Source: Pseudomonadales bacterium
GTDB taxonomy: Bacteria > Pseudomonadota > Gammaproteobacteria > Pseudomonadales > Pseudohongiellaceae
DNA length: 5,326 nucleotides
Assembly: GCA_022360535.1 (NCBI GenBank)
Contig: JAKSCP010000282.1
Location: 1-5,326, forward strand
Direction of reading: 5' to 3'
Shown here: in pieces, positions 1-5,326 of the stretch
Numbering within the stretch: position 1 is the stretch's first letter
Layout: each line of letters opens with the position of its first letter
Notes under the pieces: generated by a model
Database searches by the model: none
What the model was told of the DNA's origin: nothing
Seen by the model: only the letters and a program-made list of their open reading frames with translations
Program-made: the position numbers and the translations under genes

Positions 1-387
1 GAGATTCGGCAAAAGCTGGTGCAGTTGCATGAGCGACTATTAGGTAAGACCTACGCCAGTAATAGCGAAGAAATTAATGCGGCCTATCAGCTCTTTGTCG
101 ATAGCAGGCAGGAGCGAATTAGTGCAAGTGGCGGTGATTGGGGCTTCTTATTCACCGAAGAGGAGTACTGCGAATACTACCGGGACGAAGGATTTTTCGA
201 GGGCACTGCCATTGAAAACACAGCCATGCTGACTATCGAAGAAGATGGCGAGGTATACCAGGAGTTGGATTACGAGCTGGTTGAAGAATTTCTTACACCG
301 CACCTGGAGGACCCGCATCACACCAAGCAGGCCTGGGTAACCGTGATTACCTATTTAATGACCCACTACCACTATTTATACGAGTAG
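1..387 (+). CDS. C-terminal part of an acidic protein of unknown function, upstream partner of the DUF1501 gene (5' truncated)
   Basis: The frame is open from the first base of the window to a TAG stop at 385-387, giving 128 visible residues. A GTG at 19-21 could be read as a start, but the sequence before it (EIRQKL) continues the same amphipathic helix, so the gene most likely begins left of the window. The visible part is rich in Glu, Asp and Tyr, with an acidic cluster TEEEYCEYYRDE in the middle, and ends in an aromatic tail, YLMTHYHYLYE. It has no transmembrane segment and no catalytic motif that I recognise. The stop lies five bases before the ATG of the DUF1501 gene, which suggests one operon and probably translational coupling. 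DUF1501 genes often have a DUF1800 or other exported partner just upstream; by position this may play that role, but I do not recognise DUF1800 motifs in the fragment. Function unknown. That it is a real gene is well supported by the spacing and the codon-like composition. Confidence 0.75.
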   Translation, partial: EIRQKLVQLHERLLGKTYASNSEEINAAYQLFVDSRQERISASGGDWGFLFTEEEYCEYYRDEGFFEGTAIENTAMLTIEEDGEVYQELDYELVEEFLTPHLEDPHHTKQAWVTVITYLMTHYHYLYE

Positions 388-392
388 ACCCA

Positions 393-1706
393 ATGAATCG
401 ACGGAGCTTTATCAAATATTTGGCATCAGCCGCCGGCTACCCGGCCCTCGGTGGAGTGGGCGGTTCTCTGTTGGCGCAGTCCACCTATACAGGTAAATTC
501 CTGCTAACCGTGCAGTTAGAGGGAGGAATGGATGTTACGAGTTTTTGCGATCCCAAGATGAATACGCGGGGCGAACCGGAGATTAATCGTTGGGCACGTA
601 CTCTCGAAACCCAGCAAGCAGGCAATATTCTGTATGCACGCTTTGCTGATAATGCGCGTTTCTTTGAAAAGTATTATCAGGACATGCTGGTTATTAATGG
701 TGTTGATGCGCAAACCAATTCTCATACCGTTGGGGTGATTCACAACTGGAGCGGACGCAATGCGGTAGGCTACCCGAGCATCACAGCGCTGATGGCGGAA
801 TACTATGTGCCGGACTTGCCTCTGGCCTATCTTAATTTCGGTGGTTTCGGTGATACTGGTGGCATTATCCGCAGCACTGTCATCGATGATGTGTTTCAGC
901 TACGTGATGTAGTGTTCCCTAATATACCAACTATTGATGAAGAGCTGGACGATGCTGAATCGCAAAATGTGCGCTACCGCCGGGATTCTGATTGGCAACG
1001 CATACAATCACTGCAACTGCAGAATATGCAGCGACTAAGCTCTCAGCCTAATCTGCTGGCCGGCGATCAGTTTCATCGACAGTCATATCTGGATGCTTTT
1101 TCAAGGGCTGAAGGCATCAAGGAATTCGGCAATCTTTTACCAACTGCCGACTCAGTACAGCCTTTGCGTGCCGTAGGGGATGATGAATCGGGCTTGCATC
1201 GACAAATTCAGGCAGCGCTGTTGGCGTTCAGTGCCGGTGTCTCTATCGCCGCCGATATTGTGGATGATGGAGATTTCGATACCCATGATAATCACGATGC
1301 GAGGCACACGCCACTGTTGGCCAATGCCACAGACGCTATTGACTATATATGGACTTATGCAGAAGAACTGGGGTTTGCAGATCGACTAGTCGTACTCATT
1401 GGTTCCGATTTCGGTCGCACCCCTCACTACAATTCCGGAGATGGCAAGGATCACTGGCCTATCGGTAGTTACATCGTTATGGAGCGCAATGTCGGCTTCA
1501 CTAATCAGGTGATCGGCGAAACCGATGCTGTTCACAATGCTTACAGCATCAATCCGTCCAGTTTGCAGCGGGACAATGTGGGAGGAGTCATCATCAAGCC
1601 TGCCCATGTGCATAAAGCATTGCGACGCTATCTCGGACTGGAAACCGGTGAATCTTCTCAGTTCTATCAATTCAATAGCGTTGAGGACTTCAATTTCTTT
1701 GCCTGA
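393..1706 (+). CDS. Tat-exported DUF1501 family protein (alkaline-phosphatase/sulfatase-like fold expected)
   Basis: A complete 437-residue protein. The N-terminus MNRRSFIKYLASAAG is a twin-arginine signal: R3-R4-x-F6-I7-K8, then an Ala/Gly-rich segment ending near LLAQS (residues 26-30). Export to the periplasm is therefore expected, probably in folded form. DUF1501 hallmarks follow in order: a GG-x-D motif after a short beta strand (G44-G45-M-D47), N109-S110-H111 followed by W119-S-G, an F295-D296-T297-H298 motif with H301 close by, and S338-D339-F340-G341-R342-T343-P344 leading to N347 and K352-D353-H354-W355-P356. In the alkaline-phosphatase superfamily, conserved Asp and His residues of this kind bind metal, so a metal-dependent hydrolase-like fold is plausible, but no DUF1501 activity is established to my knowledge. 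The length is normal for the family and the frame is intact. The start overlaps no strong Shine-Dalgarno sequence, and the ATG follows the upstream stop by five bases, consistent with translational coupling to that gene. Confidence 0.93.
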   Translation: MNRRSFIKYLASAAGYPALGGVGGSLLAQSTYTGKFLLTVQLEGGMDVTSFCDPKMNTRGEPEINRWARTLETQQAGNILYARFADNARFFEKYYQDMLVINGVDAQTNSHTVGVIHNWSGRNAVGYPSITALMAEYYVPDLPLAYLNFGGFGDTGGIIRSTVIDDVFQLRDVVFPNIPTIDEELDDAESQNVRYRRDSDWQRIQSLQLQNMQRLSSQPNLLAGDQFHRQSYLDAFSRAEGIKEFGNLLPTADSVQPLRAVGDDESGLHRQIQAALLAFSAGVSIAADIVDDGDFDTHDNHDARHTPLLANATDAIDYIWTYAEELGFADRLVVLIGSDFGRTPHYNSGDGKDHWPIGSYIVMERNVGFTNQVIGETDAVHNAYSINPSSLQRDNVGGVIIKPAHVHKALRRYLGLETGESSQFYQFNSVEDFNFFA

Positions 1707-1779
1707 TTAACAGCTGTAACACTGCTGCGGTTGTTGCGTCATTAAGGGAGAAATCTCTAATAGCGCAAGCACCAAAGCG

Positions 1780-2787
1780 ATGAAATTACCTGAGTCTTTA
1801 AAATCAGCATCTCTAATACTCTTTTCAATTGTCTTGCTGCTCCCTTGTTCACTAGTGGCAGCCGAGCGAGTCTGGGTTGATTTCGATCCTGCCTGCGGAG
1901 TGCGCAAGGCAGCGGACGTGGATGATTGCCTGGCATTGGTTCCATTGCTCCGGGCAGCCGACTACCACGTAGTTGGTATCTCTACCACATACGGCAACGC
2001 GAAGATCGAGCAGACTCATGAAACGGCATTGCGACTGGCAAGTGTCCTCAATGCGCAAGGTATTTCTGTACCAACCATCTATCGGGGCGCAGAGTCAAAT
2101 TCCAGAAAATCTGAAGAAGTACAGTTAGCTTTGCGCGATGCATTAGCGGTTGGAGAACTCACAATCATCGCACTCGGGCCGCTAACCAATATCGCATTTT
2201 TGATTGCAGAATATCCCGAGCTACGAACCAATATCTCGAGACTTGTGGTTGTTATGGGCAAACAGCCCGGCCAATTGTTTCATCCCTCGGAAGGCTCCAC
2301 TGAGGGCATATTCGGCCATGGTCCAATTTTTTCTGACATGAATTTTAAAAAGGACACGATGGCCGCCGAGTTCCTGTTCCAAAGTGGAATCGACATAACG
2401 CTTATAGCGTATGAACTTGGACGCCAGGCAATTATTACGGCGACTGATATTGACTTGCTGGCGGACAGTAGTGAGGTCGGACGCTGGTTGGCCGACCGCA
2501 GTCAGGACTGGCTTTACTACTGGTCCCGCTTCGTTGGAAGGGAAGGGTTTTATCCATTCGATTTGATGGCGGTAGCCTACTTGTTGGAGCCCGAGTTGAT
2601 GCATTGCCCAGAGAGGGAAGCAGTGATTGCACCCGACCGCAGCCTGGGGATTGCAGGCGGAGGTCCCAAGTCGCTTATGGTATTGCCCCCCGGACAGGAA
2701 ACCGCCGCAAATCGAACCGTCAAATACTGCGACCAACTCGTGGTCTCCAAGCATTGGAAGCCTGTGAGTTATCTCCTTTCTATCTAA
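1780..2787 (+). CDS. Secreted nucleoside hydrolase family protein (IUNH-like), with divergent active site
   Basis: A 335-residue protein of the inosine-uridine nucleoside N-ribohydrolase family, whose characterised members hydrolyse the N-glycosidic bond of ribonucleosides using a Ca2+-bound Asp cluster. Residues 1-28 form a Sec-type signal (hydrophobic core 11-22, likely cleavage after V26-A-A), so it probably acts in the periplasm. C23 follows a Pro, so a lipobox is unlikely. Family landmarks are D34-x-D36-P, D48-D49, the S68-TTYGN73 turn, G133-P-L-T136-N137, D186-x-N188 and D261 before a hydrophobic helix ending in LLEPE. Two oddities: ten residues, including C39 and D46, separate the DP from the DD pair where the classic motif has two, and the His normally before the last metal Asp is F260. 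Substrate is therefore uncertain. The ATG has no Shine-Dalgarno at normal distance (an AAGGGAG lies about 29 bases upstream), but no ATG, GTG or TTG exists further up before the in-frame stop at 1717. It may be read through from the DUF1501 gene, 73 bases upstream. Confidence 0.9.
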   Translation: MKLPESLKSASLILFSIVLLLPCSLVAAERVWVDFDPACGVRKAADVDDCLALVPLLRAADYHVVGISTTYGNAKIEQTHETALRLASVLNAQGISVPTIYRGAESNSRKSEEVQLALRDALAVGELTIIALGPLTNIAFLIAEYPELRTNISRLVVVMGKQPGQLFHPSEGSTEGIFGHGPIFSDMNFKKDTMAAEFLFQSGIDITLIAYELGRQAIITATDIDLLADSSEVGRWLADRSQDWLYYWSRFVGREGFYPFDLMAVAYLLEPELMHCPEREAVIAPDRSLGIAGGGPKSLMVLPPGQETAANRTVKYCDQLVVSKHWKPVSYLLSI

Positions 2788-2886
2788 TCAATGTTCAGAG
2801 TTGGTTTATCCCGACGGTCGGTGTGGTTATTCCGTTATCCATCGATTTCTACTGTAATTTTCTGCTATCCCCAGTAATATTGGCAT

Positions 2887-2898
2887 CAATTCGAATTG
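2887..2898. promoter_or_regulatory. 12-bp perfect palindrome upstream of the YceI-family gene, candidate operator
   Basis: CAATTCGAATTG is identical to its own reverse complement. It ends 18 bases before the ATG of the YceI-family gene and seven bases before its ribosome binding site. A weak -10-like hexamer, TAATAT, sits at 2875-2880, which would place the transcription start at or beside the palindrome. The matching -35 region (CTGTAA, 2852-2857) is poor. A dimeric regulator could bind here, but a chance AT-rich palindrome cannot be excluded. The rest of the 2788-2916 gap holds another short imperfect palindrome (2811-2821, CCGAC-G-GTCGG) and no terminator-like hairpin with a T-run. Confidence 0.25.
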
Positions 2899-2905
2899 TT
2901 GCTCT

Positions 2906-2910
2906 GGAGA
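2906..2910 (+). promoter_or_regulatory. Ribosome binding site that fixes the YceI-family start at 2917
   Basis: GGAGA lies six bases before the ATG at 2917-2919, an ideal spacing. A reading frame also runs from a TTG at 2896, but that start would put this Shine-Dalgarno inside the gene and place extra residues (Trp, Arg, Lys) ahead of the normal Sec signal MKTFLK. The ATG is therefore preferred. Confidence 0.75.
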
Positions 2911-2916
2911 AAATTG

Positions 2917-3498
2917 ATGAAAACTTTCCTCAAGGTTTTTACATTTGTTGGCTGTTTGCTCCTAATTCCTGGTTTGGCCAATGCCCAATGGTCACTAAAT
3001 AACGGCGAATCAACTCTGAGTTTCGTTAGTGTCAAAGCAGAGCATGTCGCTGAAGTGCACACATTCGATGTGATGTCGGGAGAGATAGGTGCAGATGGTG
3101 GTGCAGAGATTACCGTTGAGCTTGCAAGTGTCAACACACTAATTCCGATTCGCAATGAACGTATGCAGGCAATGTTGTTCGAGACCAACATGTTTCCCAG
3201 AGCTACTATAGAGGCCGATCTTGATCTTGGCAGCTTAACGGCTATGGCGCCAGGCTATAGCGAAACGATGCAACTCAATTTCAGCCTGAGTCTGCACGGC
3301 GTTTCGAGGTCTTATTCTTCAGAAATCAAAGTGACTCGTTTGGCTGATGGATTCGTTGCCTCTACCATTAAGCCGATTGTTGTTACCGCAGAAGATTTTA
3401 GCTTGCAAAGCGGGGTAGAAGCGCTGAGAGAAATTGCAGGCCTGCCGAGTATTAGTCGAGCGGTTCCAGTGAGTTTTACGGTGCAGTTTGATCGTTGA
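2917..3498 (+). CDS. Periplasmic YceI-family protein (lipocalin-like, isoprenoid-binding fold)
   Basis: A 193-residue protein that starts at the ATG served by the GGAGA site. Residues 1-23 are a clear Sec signal peptide: K2 and K6, hydrophobic core 7-19, cleavage after A21-N-A23. The mature protein begins Q24-W25-S and follows the YceI pattern throughout: S32-x-L-x-F36 and S38-x-K40, the E46-V-H48-x-F50 strand, a G55-x-I turn, L69-A-S71-V-N-T74, the strongly conserved R79-N-E-R82-M-x-x-x-L-F block, F93-P94, and L126-H127-G128-V-S near the C-terminal half. Characterised YceI-like proteins are small lipocalin-like beta barrels that bind a polyisoprenoid or similar amphipathic lipid in the periplasm. 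The precise ligand and role here are not known. The length is typical and the frame intact. It is separated by 129 bp from the preceding gene, so it may have its own promoter, and it converges with the quinoprotein gene 68 bp downstream. Confidence 0.92.
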   Translation: MKTFLKVFTFVGCLLLIPGLANAQWSLNNGESTLSFVSVKAEHVAEVHTFDVMSGEIGADGGAEITVELASVNTLIPIRNERMQAMLFETNMFPRATIEADLDLGSLTAMAPGYSETMQLNFSLSLHGVSRSYSSEIKVTRLADGFVASTIKPIVVTAEDFSLQSGVEALREIAGLPSISRAVPVSFTVQFDR

Positions 3499-3566
3499 AT
3501 TCTAGAACGAATTGCAATCAGGCCATGAAGTGGAACGGCTTGCTTCTCGCAATGGATCTACCTGAA

Positions 3567-5326
3567 TTAAGGTAACGCAAATACCATCAATGCCGGCTCG
3601 GCCGTTGGTACCGGCAAACCTCCCTGGTCTTCGAGAAACTCGTTAACTGTGCCATACAGGCTGCCAATCCAGCGGCTGGGTTGGCCCCTCACAATAGCAA
3701 CGTACTGTTTGCCATCCACAGCAAAGCTGATAGGAAATGAAGAAGGCAAATGTTGCAGGTCGGTTTGCCAGAGGATGGCGCCCGTTTCATTGTCTATAGC
3801 CTGGAAAGTCTGATCCAGAAAGCCGGCAAACAACAAATCTCCGCCGGTAGAAAGAATCGCAGTTGACGGTGGAGTCAGTTGCCGGCTCGACCACGCCAAT
3901 TCCATTGTGGTCATATCGATTGCCTGGATTCTTCCATAGTTTCCATCAGAGTCTGGCCTTGAGGCGAAGCTGAATTCAACGCCTGTGGTTAGCAAAGTGC
4001 CCTCACCGATTGGCCCAAAATTCATACACATTTCTGACATTGGCAGGTAAGTCATCTTGCGGTTGTCGTTGTATGCTGCAGACTGCCAATTGCGTCCGCC
4101 CAGAAAGCTAGGGCAAAGCACCGCACTCAGTTCAGCGTTGGGAATGGTATTTGGATGACGGGTTTTGTTGCCGGTTTCTGGATCAATCGAAGTGATCATG
4201 TTTTGAAAACCGACATCCACGGAATTCAGGTATTGTCCGGTGGACGCGTCAAGCACATCGTAAAGCGCCATCTTGCCCGCTGTGAAAACAACTTTCCGAG
4301 GCTCGCCGTCAATGCTTACTTCGGCTAGCTGTCGCTCATATACCCAATCCAAATCCCACTGATCATTTCGCATATGCTGATAGAACCACACGAGTTCACC
4401 AGTCTCTGGTCGTAATGCCAGTGTGGTATTCGTGAACAGTGCGTCGTTGTTTACACCGTCGATGCCCAGTTCGTCTAACAGTGGTGCAGTGTCGTAGGTG
4501 GGCGCCGTGCCAAAGTAAACCAGATCAAGCTCAGGATCATAACTGCCAGAGATCCAGACGGATCCACCACTGCGATCCTCCAGCGCCAGGTTGTTCCAGG
4601 TGTTGCCCCCGATTCCATCCGGGCGAGCGACCGTTTGAAATCGCCACTTCTCTTTGCCGGTTTCCAGATCGACGCCGATTATGAAACCTCCCTCGGGAGT
4701 CACAGTCGCGCCAATCCCCTGTACGACTGTGTTTCCTGCAATCAGGGGTGCACCCCGCAGGGAATGGTAGCCTCGCTGTTCGGGATTGGGTGGTGTCTCA
4801 ATGGCCAATTCCCAGAGCACTTCACCACTGGTGGCGTCCAGGGCCACGAGGTCCATATCATTATGTGGAACTATCAATTGGTTTCCATGAATTGCTACGC
4901 CGATGCGTCTGCCATCGAAATTTTCTGATTCGTGTTGATACTGCCATAGCTGGGTGCCATTGCTTGCATCTACGGCGCGTAAAATGTTGTTGGTATCGGC
5001 AATGAACAGCACGCCATCGTGAACCAAAGGCGTTGTCATATTGCCACCTTGGGATAGAGGCATACTCCATGCCAGCTCCAAATCGGCGACATTGCTGCGA
5101 TTAATTTGAGAGAGTTCACTGTGGCCACTCAGATCGTAGCTACCTCGCCACATTAGCCAGTCTTCGTGGGACGGATTTGCCAACATCTGATCGGAAACCG
5201 GCGAGTAGTCCTCCATTGGGTTCGACTCAGATTGAGCGGCCAGATTGCTGCCAGCAAGCAGACAGGCTAGAAGGATGCCAGGCACCAGTTGCCGAGGCTG
5301 TCTGAACAGTGAATTGCTTGGGCTCA
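3567..5326 (-). CDS. Periplasmic PQQ-dependent alcohol-dehydrogenase-type quinoprotein (5' end at or just past the window edge)
   Basis: Residue numbers count from the GTG at 5285-5283 (572 residues). An eight-bladed PQQ beta-propeller is indicated by repeated A-x-D-x-x-x-G-x-x-x-W docking motifs at about 104-114, 148-158, 204-214, 290-300, 455-465 and 496-506. Other family landmarks are W43-L-M-W46-R-G, G178-A-P, G227-N-T-W230, W244 five residues before Y249-D-P (the Trp that stacks on PQQ), W310-D311-L-D313 (D311 matches the catalytic Asp), C391-P-S-F-L-G-G-R-N-W400, C420-M-N-F, V523-D-G-K-Q-Y-V and the terminal VFALP. Such enzymes oxidise alcohols or aldehydes in the periplasm and pass electrons to cytochrome c. 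There is no CxxCH, so the cytochrome must be a separate protein. D313 resembles lanthanide-type enzymes, yet the usual metal Glu and Asn and the vicinal Cys pair are missing. The GTG start gives a signal without basic residues, whereas the frame stays open to the edge and adds R-Q-P-R before the hydrophobic core, so the start is probably at 5327 or beyond. A lipobox reading (LLAC) is a weaker alternative. Substrate unknown. Confidence 0.92.
   Translation of the reverse strand, partial: SPSNSLFRQPRQLVPGILLACLLAGSNLAAQSESNPMEDYSPVSDQMLANPSHEDWLMWRGSYDLSGHSELSQINRSNVADLELAWSMPLSQGGNMTTPLVHDGVLFIADTNNILRAVDASNGTQLWQYQHESENFDGRRIGVAIHGNQLIVPHNDMDLVALDATSGEVLWELAIETPPNPEQRGYHSLRGAPLIAGNTVVQGIGATVTPEGGFIIGVDLETGKEKWRFQTVARPDGIGGNTWNNLALEDRSGGSVWISGSYDPELDLVYFGTAPTYDTAPLLDELGIDGVNNDALFTNTTLALRPETGELVWFYQHMRNDQWDLDWVYERQLAEVSIDGEPRKVVFTAGKMALYDVLDASTGQYLNSVDVGFQNMITSIDPETGNKTRHPNTIPNAELSAVLCPSFLGGRNWQSAAYNDNRKMTYLPMSEMCMNFGPIGEGTLLTTGVEFSFASRPDSDGNYGRIQAIDMTTMELAWSSRQLTPPSTAILSTGGDLLFAGFLDQTFQAIDNETGAILWQTDLQHLPSSFPISFAVDGKQYVAIVRGQPSRWIGSLYGTVNEFLEDQGGLPVPTAEPALMVFALP

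Noticed and set aside
1707..1779. Gap before the nucleoside hydrolase gene checked for a promoter, terminator or missed small gene
   Set aside because: Only a short ACAGCTGT palindrome (1710-1717) and an isolated AAGGGAG (1744-1750) were seen; no convincing -35/-10 pair, hairpin with T-run or start codon with a Shine-Dalgarno site.
2221..2754. 177-codon open frame on the minus strand
   Set aside because: It lies entirely antisense within the nucleoside hydrolase gene, whose family motifs are on the + strand; its translation has no recognisable domain.
2811..2821. CCGAC-G-GTCGG palindrome downstream of the nucleoside hydrolase gene
   Set aside because: The single-base centre cannot form a hairpin of useful size, no T-run follows, and an 11-bp symmetric site alone does not support an operator call.
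2896..2916. TTG start for the YceI-family gene seven codons upstream
   Set aside because: The ATG at 2917 has an ideal GGAGA site that would lie inside the longer form, and the signal peptide starts naturally at MKTFLK.
2604..3002. Open frame of 132 codons on the + strand crossing the gap before the YceI-family gene
   Set aside because: It overlaps the nucleoside hydrolase 3' end and the YceI signal-peptide region in another frame, has an Arg/Pro-rich then unrelated composition and no family resemblance; both overlapped genes are clearly real.
3498..3513. Inverted repeat AATTC-tagaac-GAATT just after the YceI-family stop
   Set aside because: A five-pair AT-rich stem without a T-tract is expected by chance and would not make a stable terminator.
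3559..3574. Inverted repeat TACCT-gaatta-AGGTA between the convergent genes, possible bidirectional terminator
   Set aside because: The stem is only five AT-leaning pairs, it overlaps the quinoprotein stop codon, and no T-run follows on either strand.

Overview
The window carries five protein-coding genes and no RNA genes, mobile elements or CRISPR. Moderate G+C, dense packing, a Tat-exported DUF1501 protein, a YceI-family protein and a PQQ-dependent dehydrogenase together suggest a Gram-negative bacterium, most likely a free-living (perhaps marine) gammaproteobacterium. The taxonomic guess is inference from gene content only.

Layout. Positions 1-387 (+) hold the C-terminal end of an acidic protein of unknown function whose start lies left of the window. 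Five bases after its stop comes a complete Tat-signal DUF1501 protein (393-1706, +), and the two are almost certainly co-transcribed. After a 73-bp gap comes a secreted, divergent member of the inosine-uridine nucleoside hydrolase family (1780-2787, +). A 129-bp gap with a 12-bp perfect palindrome and a good ribosome binding site precedes a secreted YceI-family protein (2917-3498, +). On the opposite strand, converging on it, is a periplasmic PQQ-dependent alcohol-dehydrogenase-type quinoprotein (3567 to the right edge, -). Its true start codon is probably cut off by a single base at the window edge.

How they may work together. The four proteins whose N-termini can be judged all carry export signals (one Tat, three Sec-like), so this is a block of envelope or periplasmic functions. 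Only the first pair looks like a tight operon. The other genes are separated by gaps or orientation, and no shared pathway is demonstrated.

Most notable points. The quinoprotein has the Asp-x-Asp active-site signature associated with lanthanide-dependent enzymes, but lacks the usual metal-binding Glu and Asn and the vicinal Cys pair. The nucleoside hydrolase homologue has an expanded metal-binding loop and Phe where the catalytic His normally sits. The acidic protein/DUF1501 pair is an exported module of unknown function. I did not find convincing evidence for a wholly new system such as a defence island, retroelement or array.
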